Shown here: positions 17,620-26,273 of the stretch, piece after piece | How positions within the stretch are numbered: position 1 is the first letter of the stretch | Layout: every line of letters starts with the position of its first letter | Assembly: GCA_903904815.1 (NCBI GenBank) | Contig: CAIVDU010000064.1 | Coordinates: 90,120 to 154,119 of the forward strand | Source of the DNA: an uncultured Armatimonadota bacterium | GTDB taxonomy: Bacteria; Armatimonadota; Fimbriimonadia; Fimbriimonadales; Fimbriimonadaceae | Direction of reading: 5' to 3' | Length of the DNA: 64,000 nucleotides | Program-made: the position numbers and the translations under genes | Notes under the pieces: model-generated | What the model was told of the DNA's origin: nothing | Seen by the model: only the letters and a program-made list of their open reading frames with translations | Database searches by the model: none

Positions 17620-18480
17620 TCACGCCCGTCCTTTTTTCCGATAGCCACTCGGCGTGATTCCGACTGTCTGTTTGAATCGAAAGGTGAAGTGTTGACCCGA
17701 GGAAAATCCTAACTCCAGCCCGATCTCCGTAACGGGCAAATCCGTTTCCAACAGCATTTCTCGGGCTCGCTCCACTCTTCTTTGCAAAAGGTATTGCCGC
17801 GGTGAGGTTCCGACATCACTGCTGAAAGTCTCCACGAGATGATTCGGTGAAAGGTCGCAGGCTGCGCTTAACTCGGCTAAAGTCCAGTTACCCTCTGGGT
17901 GGTGATCCATCAGTTGCTTGGCTCTGGAAACTGCGGGATGGACGCCTACAAGATTTTCGATATCCCCAGGAACACCTAGTGCACGCGATGCTTCTAGGGT
18001 GAGTGAGTCCAGAGCCAATCGAATCCCCAAAGTCTGATGAGGTTGGGCAATCGAAACCTCACGGATCAGTTGACGAAAGGGTGCCAGAGCATGCTCCGCT
18101 TGGGCGCTAAATCCGATCCTTCTTCCTTCCCATGCGGTTCTTAGAGAGGGAATTCTCGCCAAGGCGAGTTCAATGTCTATCGCGGCAAAGTAGAAGTGCA
18201 TCTTTGCCGCAGAGCGCTCATGCATCGAGTGCTCGATTCCAGGTCCCACCGCTAAGAGTCCACCGGGCTTGAGCGTGTAGACCTCTCGTTCCGCTCGCCA
18301 TCGGCTCTCACCACTAATTTGGAGATAAAGCTCCCACACTGAGTGGGTATGAGTTGGGATGTAGAACTCTCTTGGCGCCCACTGTTCACCGAGGTGTATC
18401 AGTTCCGAGATTTCAGGGGCCGGCGTGGTCGCCATGAAGCCGGCCAATAATCCCCTTGGGCGAAAGTAGCCGCTTCTCAT
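17620..18480 (-). CDS. AraC-family transcriptional regulator
   Basis: 286 residues from ATG 18480 (a GTG at 18498 would add six). The N-terminal ~110 residues look like a cupin sensor: 'IPTHTHSVWELYLQISG', then 'LKPGGLLAVGPGIEH'. The C-terminal ~100 residues are two helix-turn-helix motifs: 'WTLAELSAACDLSPNHLVETF' first, then 'VTEIGLELGFSSGQHFTFRFKQ', followed by the typical 'GITPSGYRK' end. It is divergent from the fatty acid desaturase gene and a likely regulator of it. The effector is unknown; cupin AraC proteins often bind sugars or aromatics. Confidence 0.92.
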   Translation of the reverse strand: MRSGYFRPRGLLAGFMATTPAPEISELIHLGEQWAPREFYIPTHTHSVWELYLQISGESRWRAEREVYTLKPGGLLAVGPGIEHSMHERSAAKMHFYFAAIDIELALARIPSLRTAWEGRRIGFSAQAEHALAPFRQLIREVSIAQPHQTLGIRLALDSLTLEASRALGVPGDIENLVGVHPAVSRAKQLMDHHPEGNWTLAELSAACDLSPNHLVETFSSDVGTSPRQYLLQRRVERAREMLLETDLPVTEIGLELGFSSGQHFTFRFKQTVGITPSGYRKKGRA

Positions 18481-18645
18481 CGCTTGGTCCCGAGGCACAT
18501 GATCGCTTGGATCTCAATGAACGATCAACTATTTCTCATGTTCATTCCGAAGATTGTATAAATTTTGCCGAATCCACCGGAGGTTTAGCAACACCGGAAT
18601 CTCCGATAATCATGCATCGGTTGCTTCTGCGAGAATGCCACGCGG

Positions 18646-19707
18646 ATGAGCTTCAGATTTGGAAGGTTCATGAAATCAGAGTCCTCGAAGGCTATCGATT
18701 GGTATCGCACTCCGGTGGATCAACAGACGCTACGGCGTCTGTATGTACGCAGCGATCTGAAGGGGGCGATCCAGACGTTTGGATATCTCAGCGTGTTGAT
18801 TGGAACCGGCGTGCTGACCTACTATTCCGCCTATCACTGGGCGTGGTGGGTCACGCTTCCATTGCTCTTCTTGCATGGAACATGTTTCGCGTTTCAGATC
18901 AATGCCGTTCATGAACTGGGGCATCGAACGGTTTTCAAGACAAAGTGGCTGAATACGACGTTCACTCATGTGTTCGCGTTTCTGGGATGGATTAACCACC
19001 GAATGTTTGAAGCGAGCCATGTGCGTCACCATCATTCCACGCTCCATCCGCCCGACGATCTTGAGGTCGTGCTGCCCACTCAGATCACGAAGAAGGACTT
19101 TTTGAGGGGAGCGTTCATCAACTGGCGCGGACCTTACTGGGTGGTCAAGTTCATGCTGCGTGTGGCCCAAGGCAAGTTTCACGGCGAGTGGGAGCTTAAG
19201 CTATTTCCCGATGACGATTTGGACAAGCGAAAACACGCCATGTCGTGGGCGAGAACGGTGTTGCTCGGCCAGACACTGATCGTCCTCCTTTCTCTCGCTA
19301 CTCGACAATGGATGATTCCTGTGCTTACCACTTTTGCCCCTTTCTATGGGGGGTGGCTTTTCTTCTTGTGTAACAACACCCAGCACGTTGGGCTTCAAGA
19401 CAATGTCACCGACTTTCGCCTCTGCTGCCGAACCTTCATTCCGAACCCGGTTGTGCGGTTCCTCTATTGGAACATGAACTACCACACGGAGCACCATATG
19501 TACGTGGGCGTTCCGTGCTACAACTTGGGAAAGCTGCACAAACTCATTAGTCTGGATCTCCCGCCGTGCCCAGTGGGTCTGGTTCAAACCTGGCAAGAGA
19601 TTGGCGCTATTTTAGCCAAGCAGGCCGAGGATCCAACCTACCAGCACCCAGTCCAGATTCCCCATTCAACTTCCAGTTCCTTTTCGGAAACGCCGTCCGC
19701 TGACTGA
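18646..19707 (+). CDS. Fatty acid desaturase-family membrane di-iron enzyme
   Basis: 353 residues with the three histidine boxes of membrane desaturases/hydroxylases: 'HELGHR' (about residue 88), 'HVRHHH' (about 125) and 'HTEHH' (about 285). Hydrophobic pairs of helices lie between them. These bind the di-iron centre for O2-dependent desaturation or hydroxylation of acyl chains; the precise substrate cannot be read. The sequence also resembles the XylM/carotenoid ketolase side of the superfamily in spacing. An ATG at 18670 with GGAAGG three bases upstream is an alternative start. It is divergent from the AraC regulator. Confidence 0.9.
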   Translation: MSFRFGRFMKSESSKAIDWYRTPVDQQTLRRLYVRSDLKGAIQTFGYLSVLIGTGVLTYYSAYHWAWWVTLPLLFLHGTCFAFQINAVHELGHRTVFKTKWLNTTFTHVFAFLGWINHRMFEASHVRHHHSTLHPPDDLEVVLPTQITKKDFLRGAFINWRGPYWVVKFMLRVAQGKFHGEWELKLFPDDDLDKRKHAMSWARTVLLGQTLIVLLSLATRQWMIPVLTTFAPFYGGWLFFLCNNTQHVGLQDNVTDFRLCCRTFIPNPVVRFLYWNMNYHTEHHMYVGVPCYNLGKLHKLISLDLPPCPVGLVQTWQEIGAILAKQAEDPTYQHPVQIPHSTSSSFSETPSAD

Positions 19708-19750
19708 AGAGCGGCTTATTCGCAAGACAAGGAGAAGGTTGGTGCAGTGC

Positions 19751-20077
19751 TCAGCCCAATTCGCTCGCGAATCCGTACGCTCGCTCAACCAAACAGATCC
19801 GCGTTGTGTAGGCGGAGTACCAGTCCCGTTTGCCCCGCCGCTGGGCTTCGAGGTGCTCGGTGTTCGTCTTCCAAGCTTTGATCGAATCGAGATCTCTCCA
19901 GTAGCTCACCGTGATCCCAATTTCGTTGCGGGCGGACTCCACACCTAGAAACCCGGGCTGCTCGCGGGCAAGTTCCAGCATGCGCTCAGTCGTCTCCGAG
20001 TAACCCTCAGTCCAATCGGACCGTACCGAACTGAAGATCACCGCGTAGTAGGGTGGCTTGGGGGTGTCGGCAAGCAT
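19751..20077 (-). CDS. ABM-domain (antibiotic biosynthesis monooxygenase-like) protein
   Basis: About 108 residues forming a small ferredoxin-like alpha/beta fold. It has 'YYAVIFSSVRSD', helix 'TTERMLELAREQPGFLG', 'ISYWRDLDSIKAWK'-type strand-helix and 'RRGKRDWYSAYTTRICLVER'. These dimeric domains occur in heme-degrading enzymes and quinol monooxygenases, but many members are of unknown activity. A TTG-initiated extension to 20113 is possible. It is convergent with the desaturase gene and divergent from the MerC-like gene. Confidence 0.82.
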   Translation of the reverse strand: MLADTPKPPYYAVIFSSVRSDWTEGYSETTERMLELAREQPGFLGVESARNEIGITVSYWRDLDSIKAWKTNTEHLEAQRRGKRDWYSAYTTRICLVERAYGFASELG

Positions 20078-20148
20078 AGTAACATTGTTCACGATTCTGA
20101 GACGCCCTCGCAATTAACCTTACCCCCGTGGGGTATAGTCGAGACTCG

Positions 20149-20571
20149 ATGTTGAGTAGTGAAACCCAGACGCGGAGCAGACTCGATCTTGACCGGGTCG
20201 GTGCGTGTGCAAGCGCTATTTGCGCGGTGCACTGTCTGCTGAGTGGCGTCGCACTGAGCCTCCTTTCCGTATTGGGGCTTGGTTTCATCGCTTCAGGGCC
20301 GTCCGAAATTGCCTTCATCGGAGTGACCCTGGTCGTTGGCTCGACTGCGGTCTTCATCGGTCACCGCAAGCACCGATCGCTGCTCCCGGCAGTCATCTAT
20401 TTGGTCGGACTCCTGGCCATCCTAGGCAGTCACACGCTCCTCAATCACGACACGCCCATTGGCACGACGGCTTCCGTTCTGGGCGGTCTGTGCTTTGTGA
20501 CCTTCCACTTGGTGAACCAGCGTTTGATACGTGCCAGAGCAGGATCCCCAAGAGCTCACCTGTGCTGCTGA
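20149..20571 (+). CDS. MerC-domain small membrane protein
   Basis: 140 residues with four membrane helices and the N-terminal motif 'GACASAICAVHC', which matches the cysteine pattern of MerC-type mercury transport proteins (C-x3-C-x3-C). A second cysteine pair ends the protein (LCC). The stretch GHRKHR between helices 2 and 3 is typical of the MerC-like family that often accompanies Zur/Fur regulators; none is here. A GTG at 20128 could extend it by seven residues. Metal or heme transport is inferred only from the family. Confidence 0.8.
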   Translation: MLSSETQTRSRLDLDRVGACASAICAVHCLLSGVALSLLSVLGLGFIASGPSEIAFIGVTLVVGSTAVFIGHRKHRSLLPAVIYLVGLLAILGSHTLLNHDTPIGTTASVLGGLCFVTFHLVNQRLIRARAGSPRAHLCC

Positions 20572-20645
20572 GGTCCGATTGTCTCTTTTCCGCGGATCTC
20601 GTTGCACGCTCAACTCAGTCCGGTTGCGACTTCTGGACTGACCCG

Positions 20646-20680
20646 AAAGTTTGCAGTTCCCAGCCGGAAGTCAGCAGTCG
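20646..20680 (-). repeat. Intergenic heptad repeat, copy 1
   Basis: Read on minus, the 35 bases are five 7-base units of the type NNCTGCN (GACTGCT, GACTTCC, GGCTGGG, AACTGCA, AACTTT). Same family as copies at 20744, 38418, 38505 and 63802; all are intergenic. Confidence 0.7.
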
Positions 20681-20743
20681 GAACTGATTGTAGGGATCCC
20701 TACTTGCTTTCCTGCGCGTGAGCTTCTCACTTGAGTGAAATGC

Positions 20744-20770
20744 TAACTGCCCACTGCAATCTGCCAACTT
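20744..20770 (+). repeat. Intergenic heptad repeat, copy 2
   Basis: Four 7-base units (AACTGCC, CACTGCA, ATCTGCC, AACTTCT) in opposite orientation to copy 1, 64 bases away. The two could fold back on each other. The rest of the spacer 20572-20838 holds no gene. Confidence 0.7.
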
Positions 20771-20782
20771 CTTGAGGATCGA

Positions 20783-20818
20783 AAAGGGGGAGTCGTTCAA
20801 TTCAACGACTCCCCCTTT
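20783..20818 (-). terminator. Intrinsic terminator of dnaN
   Basis: A 15-bp stem (AAAGGGGGAGTCGTT and complement) with a six-base loop lies just after the dnaN stop, followed on minus by TTTT. Confidence 0.9.
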
Positions 20819-20838
20819 GAATTTTGCCGCTTGGCGAT

Positions 20839-21942
20839 TTACTGAAGCGCCATTGGCATGATCACGCAGAAGTATCCTTGTTCGTCATCGCCAGGTCGGA
20901 AAACGGCTGGGCGGCTGCTTTCCGTCATTTCGATGCGGACGCCAGGTCCGTCGATGGCGCTGAGTACGTCCTGCACGTAGCGCCCATTAAATGCGATCTC
21001 GACGCCGCCGTTCTGGCTCACCATTGCAACCTCTTCCTTCGCCTCGCCTTTCTCTTCCGAGTGGGCGGAGAGTCGAATCAGGTCGTCCTGGCCCTGGAAT
21101 CGCACCCGGTTGGCGCTGTCTCGGGCAAGGATCATGGTTCGCTTCACCTTTTCGAGAAGCTGATCCGCCTCGACGCTCCAGGTTCGGGTCGTCTCGTTCG
21201 GAACCACTCGCTCCCAGTTAGGGTAAGTGCCCGCGAGAAGCTGAGAAACGACTTTCGCGCCGCCCGACTCAACCGCAATCCGTCCGCCGCCGAAAATCAA
21301 CTCCACGTCGACATCGTCAGAAATCGGGAGGGTCTTGATCGCCTTGAGGGCCTTTTCAGGGACAACCGCATTGACGCTGTTGCCAATTCCAGGAAGGTCC
21401 AGCTTGCGAACTGCCATACGAGCGGTGTCGGTGGCTACCAGCGTAAGCGTGTTGCCATTGTAGGTAAAGAGCACGCCTGTCAGTACGACTCGGTGGTGGT
21501 CGGTCGATACCGCGTAGAGAACGGACTCCACTGCATTGCGCAATACTCCCATTCTCAGCTTCAGCTGATTCTCGGGAATGAACTCAGGCACCTCGGGAAA
21601 ATCTTCGGCGTCGAGGCTGACCATTCGGTATTCGGACGCGCCCTGCGTCAGAAGCACCGCGTTGCCATCGAGCGTCTGAAGGTGAATGTCCCCATCGGGC
21701 ATCGAGCTAACCAGGTCATTCAGCAACCGGGCTTGGACGCAAATGCTGCCAGGCTCAGACACGAAGCAGGGAACGTTCCGCTCAACCCACATTTCGCCGT
21801 CACATCCGCTCACTTGGATTCCGTGATCGGAGGCGACAATCTTCAGGTTCTGGAGAATAGTGACGGAGGTTCGAACGCTCGCAGCCGCGGCAGCGGCGCT
21901 AACGGCTTCGAAGAACTCCTTACGTGGGCAATCAAGCTTCAT
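20839..21942 (-). CDS. dnaN: DNA polymerase III beta subunit (sliding clamp)
   Basis: 367 residues with three clamp domains. It starts 'MKLDCPRKEFFEAV', has the domain-2 'LRNAVESVLYAVSTDHHRVVLTGV' stretch and ends with the clamp signature 'VIMPMAL'. The ring tethers polymerase III and many repair proteins to DNA through its hydrophobic cleft. Here it is not next to dnaA. It lies 33 bases downstream of a putative anti-sigma gene and its ECF sigma gene, on the same strand, so it may be the last gene of their transcript. A strong terminator follows. Whether this is the only dnaN in the genome cannot be told. Confidence 0.95.
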   Translation of the reverse strand: MKLDCPRKEFFEAVSAAAAAASVRTSVTILQNLKIVASDHGIQVSGCDGEMWVERNVPCFVSEPGSICVQARLLNDLVSSMPDGDIHLQTLDGNAVLLTQGASEYRMVSLDAEDFPEVPEFIPENQLKLRMGVLRNAVESVLYAVSTDHHRVVLTGVLFTYNGNTLTLVATDTARMAVRKLDLPGIGNSVNAVVPEKALKAIKTLPISDDVDVELIFGGGRIAVESGGAKVVSQLLAGTYPNWERVVPNETTRTWSVEADQLLEKVKRTMILARDSANRVRFQGQDDLIRLSAHSEEKGEAKEEVAMVSQNGGVEIAFNGRYVQDVLSAIDGPGVRIEMTESSRPAVFRPGDDEQGYFCVIMPMALQ

Positions 21943-21975
21943 AGATCAAAACGGTTTGCAGTAGTTGTGAAGGGT

Positions 21976-22263
21976 TTACCCTTGAATGGGTAACTGATAC
22001 TGGAAATGAGAAGGAATCGGAGACTTTGGCTGGGGATCAATCCCACTTGCATAAAGGCGAATCAAAATTCGCTGATACGATTCTTCGGTGAATTCCGGGG
22101 CTGGCTCCGCATGAACCATGTCGACCGTGCGCCGAAGAGTCGACATATCGTGACTCAACTCTTGGTCGTTGAATGCGGCCATCTCCATCTGATCTTCAAG
22201 TTCGCTAGGCAATTCTCGGCCCGCGTATAGGTCTACTAATTTTTTATAGAATTCGCTGTTCAC
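21976..22263 (-). CDS. Small putative anti-sigma factor, 95 aa
   Basis: Starts with GTG overlapping the sigma factor stop by four bases (GTGA). The protein is short, charged and soluble: 'SEFYKKLVDLYAGRELPSELEDQMEMAA' resembles the helical ASD-like start of anti-sigma factors, followed by 'LSHDMSTLRRTVDMVHAE'. There is no zinc HxxxCxxC motif and no membrane helix. The assignment rests mainly on coupling to an ECF sigma gene and on the N-terminal helix pattern. Confidence 0.7.
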   Translation of the reverse strand: MNSEFYKKLVDLYAGRELPSELEDQMEMAAFNDQELSHDMSTLRRTVDMVHAEPAPEFTEESYQRILIRLYASGIDPQPKSPIPSHFQYQLPIQG

Positions 22264-22805
22264 GTCGTCCTCTCTATTAGGCTGCCCAACTTGTCTCGGA
22301 GGGCACGACGGCCCCGGTAGAGACGAGACTTCAGCGCTGGAACGCTGATTCTTAACAAGTCGGCAGCTTCTTGCGCGCTCATCTCTTCTAAATCGCAGAA
22401 AATGAGCGGCTCCCGATATTCCACTGGCAGGTCGTTGAGGGCTTGTTGAACCGTAACCCGAAGGGTCGATTGCTCCTCGGCGCCTGCATATTGCGCGTCT
22501 GGCGGCAGTTCCATGAGTTTGTGCTGCCGCATTTTGTCGATGCAAAGGTTCCGCGCGATGCGGAACAACCATGTCCTAAATGCGCCATCAGCCCGTAATT
22601 CGGCACTTCGGCGCAAAACTCGTAGGAACGTCTCGGCAGTCGCATCTTCTGCGTCCGAGCGGTTGCCAAGCATGCGAAACGTGTAGCGGAATATCCGCTC
22701 TCCATAGATCTCATAGATAGCGCCCAACGCGGCGGGATCGCCCTCGGAGAGGGCGTGCAGCCAACGCTTTTCGGCCAGAGTGTCTCGCAATGCGTCATTC
22801 GGCAT
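22260..22805 (-). CDS. ECF-type RNA polymerase sigma factor
   Basis: 181 residues. The sigma2 region contains 'ALGAIYEIYGERIFRYTFRMLGNRSDAEDATAETF' (split about residues 25-60) and 'FRTWLFRIARNLCIDKMR'. The sigma4 region has 'LNDLPVEYREPLIFCDLEEMSAQEAADLL' and the recognition helix 'SVPALKSRLYRGRRALR'. ATG at 22805 fits the start of the family; an upstream frame to 22883 is not needed. The next gene overlaps by GTGA and is the likely cognate anti-sigma factor. It is followed by dnaN. No extracytoplasmic sensor domain is evident in either partner. Confidence 0.9.
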   Translation of the reverse strand: MPNDALRDTLAEKRWLHALSEGDPAALGAIYEIYGERIFRYTFRMLGNRSDAEDATAETFLRVLRRSAELRADGAFRTWLFRIARNLCIDKMRQHKLMELPPDAQYAGAEEQSTLRVTVQQALNDLPVEYREPLIFCDLEEMSAQEAADLLRISVPALKSRLYRGRRALRDKLGSLIERTT

Positions 22806-23023
22806 AGGGAAGGACGAACGCACCGACCTGATCGATGCGCGGAGTGACAGTATAACGCCCGCTTTAGCGCGTTTGCTCACCATTCTGCGGGTCTTTTGGT
22901 GCTTCTCAACGGAAATGACGCGGTCATTAACCGCGAATTCCCACAGACGACGCTCAAATAGATCTTACGCTAAAGTGCCCACGAGTTTTGCCGTAATGTA
23001 GCTTCCAAATCAGAAGCATTGAA

Positions 23024-25213
23024 TTAAACCGACTCGTTGGAAAGTGAGAAGGGCAGGTCTTCTGGCCTGACTTCCCGATCAACCATCGAATCCGACATCG
23101 CGAACCTAAGTGACGTCGTTTGATTCAGCAACGCGTGACTGATCGAGAGCCCACGGAACTCCAAGCCATCCAGCGTGATCCCCTTCACGTACACCCCAGG
23201 ACCGTCTGCCTCGACCACGAGGTCAGGCGCCCCTTCACGCTTTACGGTCGCCTTGCGAAATAGCGGCGAACCAAAGACGTATGAGGGATGTCCAGGGCAA
23301 AGAGGATAAATTCCCAATGCGTTCAGGATGTACCAAGCACACATCTCGCCGTTGTCTTCGTCACCAGGAAGATACTGAGGTGTGTAGAGGCGGCTCATGA
23401 CCTCTCGTGTCCAGCGTTGGGTCAAATCCGGACGTCCCGCCGCCGCGAACAAATACAGAGCGTGGTGGACCGGCTGGTTGGAATGGGCGTATTGGCCAAA
23501 ATCGGCGCAAGCCATCTCGGTCATCTCATGAATTTCAAACCCGTACGATCCCACTTCGAACTTGGGGTCGAGTTGAGTCAGCTGGGACAGCTTGTCCAGA
23601 AATGGTTGCTCGCCGCCCATAAGGTTGATGAGCCCCTGCGGATCGTGTTGGACTGCCCAAGTGGACTGCCAAGCCCCACCTTCGACGTAGCCTCCTCCCC
23701 AGCGAAACTCGGTCCAAGGCTCCGACCACTCACCGCCTGCCGTCTTTCCTCTCATAAAGCCCACGGAAGGGTCGTATAGATGGCGGTAGTTGAGTGCCCG
23801 ACCTCGAAACAGGGCCGCATCTTCCTGTTTCCCTAAGGCGAGGGCAATCTGACTCAAGCAGAAATCGTTGTAGGCGTAATCCAGCGTTCTCGCGGTTGCC
23901 CCCTCGTGCTCTTCATCAGGCACATACCCTTTTTCGAGGTAGGAAGCGATGCCGAGGCGACCATAAGCGCCATGCTCGTCCCCGACTTCGAATGCGTGTT
24001 TCCGCATTCCCTCGTAGGCGGTTTCAACGTCAAATCCTTTGATCCCCTTGACGACCGCGTCGGCGAACACGGCGTCGATGTGGGTACCCACCATGCAGGC
24101 TCGATACCCAGGGCTGACCCACTGGGGAAACCAACCACCCTCACGATAGGAATTGACCCATCCGGAGAGGATCTCGCCCAGTTTGGTCGGCGAAATCAAC
24201 GCCAAGAGTGGGTAGACCGTGCGATAGGTATCCCAAAACCCGTTGTCAGAAACGAGCGGCCCGTCGTGAACCTGACCGGAAAACGGACTGTAGTGGTGAA
24301 TCCCGCCTCCGGTTTTTGGCTCGTGAAACGTGCGAGGGAACAGCATTGTCCGGTAGAGGCAAGAGTAGAACGTCGCAAGTTCGTCCTGTGAATCCGACTC
24401 CACCTCAATCTTTCCAAGTGCCTCATTCCAAACCCTGGTGCTTTCAACCTCGAGAGCCTCAAAACTGTTCGATGAAAGCTCAACCTCAAGGTTGGCGTAA
24501 GCTTGCTCAAGACTGATAAACGAGGTGGCCACCCGAAAGAGAATCTCGTGAGCCTGCCCATTTGACGAGAACTCGAGAGTTGCTCCCACCGCTCTGCCAG
24601 ACCTTTCACTCGCCCCTGAAGAAATCTCGGTTCCTTCGAATGTGAGGGCGGCGTGACCTGCTCGATCGACGACGCCGACGAAGTAACAGCCAAATCCCTC
24701 CAGGGTCCCGCCGCTACTCACACGAGAAACACCCTCAATTCGAGTGCGATCGTTGCTGACCTTGATGCTCGATTCCCCATCTCCGGCTTGAACGATAATC
24801 CGAGCAGTTGGCTCGAAAAATCGAAACCGAAAAATGGCTCCCCGCTCGGTTGGCACAACCTCAATCGTCGTCCTATCGCGGATCGATTCTGTCCGGAAGA
24901 CGTTTGGCTTGAACTCGCTATGGTCTGGGTCGTAGGCGAAAGACCTTCGGGAAGGGCTAAGAATCGCTTCGCCTGTCTGGGCCGAGATGACGAACCAACC
25001 GTAATCTCCAATCCAAGGACTTGGCTGATGGGTTGCCCGGATGCCCTGAAGCTTCCTCGCTCTCGGGTCGAAGAACCAACTCCCTTCCGTAGTTTGGGGA
25101 CTCCAATGCACCATGCCAAATGGCATGGCAGTGATCGGAAGGGTGTTGCCGGTGGAGAATCCGTAGTGTGAATGGGTCCCTTGCAGGGTTGAGACGTGAT
25201 TGAGCGGGGTCAT
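23024..25213 (-). CDS. GH92 alpha-mannosidase-family glycoside hydrolase
   Basis: 729 residues, typical of GH92 exo-alpha-mannosidases (Ca-dependent, inverting). It starts with the N-terminal beta domain ('HSHYGFSTGNTLPITAMPFGMVHWSPQ' region, residues about 14-40) and the 'SWFFDPRARKLQGIRATHQPSPWIGDYG' region. The (alpha/alpha)6 domain has 'FWDTYRTVYPLLALISP', 'EGGWFPQW' and 'PGDEDNGEMCAWY'. There is no signal peptide, so it seems cytoplasmic, or the start is elsewhere. The upstream DUF4397 lipoprotein lies 18 bases away on the same strand. Confidence 0.92.
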   Translation of the reverse strand: MTPLNHVSTLQGTHSHYGFSTGNTLPITAMPFGMVHWSPQTTEGSWFFDPRARKLQGIRATHQPSPWIGDYGWFVISAQTGEAILSPSRRSFAYDPDHSEFKPNVFRTESIRDRTTIEVVPTERGAIFRFRFFEPTARIIVQAGDGESSIKVSNDRTRIEGVSRVSSGGTLEGFGCYFVGVVDRAGHAALTFEGTEISSGASERSGRAVGATLEFSSNGQAHEILFRVATSFISLEQAYANLEVELSSNSFEALEVESTRVWNEALGKIEVESDSQDELATFYSCLYRTMLFPRTFHEPKTGGGIHHYSPFSGQVHDGPLVSDNGFWDTYRTVYPLLALISPTKLGEILSGWVNSYREGGWFPQWVSPGYRACMVGTHIDAVFADAVVKGIKGFDVETAYEGMRKHAFEVGDEHGAYGRLGIASYLEKGYVPDEEHEGATARTLDYAYNDFCLSQIALALGKQEDAALFRGRALNYRHLYDPSVGFMRGKTAGGEWSEPWTEFRWGGGYVEGGAWQSTWAVQHDPQGLINLMGGEQPFLDKLSQLTQLDPKFEVGSYGFEIHEMTEMACADFGQYAHSNQPVHHALYLFAAAGRPDLTQRWTREVMSRLYTPQYLPGDEDNGEMCAWYILNALGIYPLCPGHPSYVFGSPLFRKATVKREGAPDLVVEADGPGVYVKGITLDGLEFRGLSISHALLNQTTSLRFAMSDSMVDREVRPEDLPFSLSNESV

Positions 25214-25231
25214 GCGCTAATTCGGTCTCGT

Positions 25232-25951
25232 TTAATTCAAAAGGATGTACTTGATCTGAGGAGCTTCGACGCCCGTTTGACCCTCGACTCCGGTGACCAG
25301 TGCTAAGTAGACCTTTCCAGCGGCGAAGGCCGTCCCCGCGTCCGTCGCGTACTGCTGAGTGGTGCCGTTCCTCGTTACTTGAAAGGAGATCGTTCCCGCA
25401 TCCACCAACTCGCTTGCCGTAGCCCCAAATGCGATGTTGGTGAGAGGGAACTGTGGCGTTGTTCCATCTTCAAAATCGATCGCGGGGGTATCGAATCCAG
25501 CGGCTCGTGAAAAGCCATTAAAGACGATGATCCGTGCTTTGTTGCCGTTCGGAACGGAAAGGTCAACCGTGAACGGTGAGGCCGCAAATCGCTTAAGGGG
25601 CTCGGACCCGTAATTCTCCAATCCGTAACCGATCACCAAATAGTTGGTATTAGCGGATAAGGTGTCGACTTCGTCGGAAAGCGAAGCGACTGCGCTTGCC
25701 TCGGTTGCGATCACGTCGTAGCTGTCGGGGGAGTAGTTAGCAAATGACGAGGAACTGGAAAGGTAGGCCAGTCCGCTCGCCACGACTTTATCGTTCAGCG
25801 AAAAATTAATGGAGGTACTGTCTGGCGAAGCATTGACCACTCTGACGTGAGCGGTTGTCGATGCGCTTGAAGAGGATCCACTCCCTCCGCAACCAGACAG
25901 TCCAGTCAATAGGGCAACGATTACGGGAGCGCATAAAAGCTTCTTTCGCAT
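25232..25951 (-). CDS. DUF4397-like lipoprotein
   Basis: 239 residues. The N-terminal signal ends in the lipobox 'TGLSGCGG' (C21), followed by a Ser/Gly linker. Then come two Ig-like beta repeats: 'AHVRVVNASPDSTSINFSLND' and 'KARIIVFNGFSRAAGFDTPAI' are typical of DUF4397. Such proteins are surface lipoproteins of unknown function. It begins 13 bases after the McsA-like gene and ends 18 bases before GH92, so it could belong to either unit. ATG at 25951 is chosen because the lipoprotein signal begins there. Confidence 0.85.
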   Translation of the reverse strand: MRKKLLCAPVIVALLTGLSGCGGSGSSSSASTTAHVRVVNASPDSTSINFSLNDKVVASGLAYLSSSSSFANYSPDSYDVIATEASAVASLSDEVDTLSANTNYLVIGYGLENYGSEPLKRFAASPFTVDLSVPNGNKARIIVFNGFSRAAGFDTPAIDFEDGTTPQFPLTNIAFGATASELVDAGTISFQVTRNGTTQQYATDAGTAFAAGKVYLALVTGVEGQTGVEAPQIKYILLN

Positions 25952-25964
25952 GAGCAGCAATATC

Positions 25965-26273
25965 CTAGACCATTGTGTGGGTCGTCCACTTGCCAGGGAC
26001 GAGGCCAAATTCTTTCCAAAGCGACTCTGGCAGCGCATCATAACATAGAGGGCAGCCAACAAGTCCTGTCCTTTGTACCTCCACATCAGTGGTTCGGCAG
26101 TATGGACAACTCAATCCTTTGGGCTTTCCGCGTTGAAATTCCGCCGCGAACGTGGCAAATCCTCTCAGAGGAAGCCTTGTGCCAACGCACGAATCGCAGA
26201 GCCATGACTTAACTCCGTCTTGCGTGACGGAAAGGCTTGCTGGACGAGCGCACGAGGCACAAGGATGGATCAG
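25965..26273 (-). CDS. McsA-like zinc-binding protein with apparent CTG start (102 aa)
   Basis: A short, clearly protein-like frame that has no ATG, GTG or TTG upstream of its conserved region. Four CxxC knuckles (C5-C8, C26-C29, C56-C59, C74-C77) are spaced as in McsA. The segments 'SWLCDSC', 'LSCPYC', 'GLVGCPLCYDAL' and the final 'GLVPGKWTTHT' match the McsA pattern (CPxC...GxxGCxxCY...GK). The C-terminal UVR helix is absent. The in-frame region after the last upstream TGA offers only CTG at 26273 at the right place. That CTG overlaps the ilvE stop as CTGA, with GGGG seven bases upstream. McsA modulates the arginine kinase McsB and stress regulation; no mcsB is seen here. Confidence 0.75.
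   Translation of the reverse strand: MIHPCASCARPASLSVTQDGVKSWLCDSCVGTRLPLRGFATFAAEFQRGKPKGLSCPYCRTTDVEVQRTGLVGCPLCYDALPESLWKEFGLVPGKWTTHTMV

Noticed and set aside
20205..20687. Plus-strand frame of 160 codons overlapping the MerC-like gene
   Set aside because: Its first two thirds are another frame of a clear membrane protein gene; the last third crosses heptad repeat copy 1.
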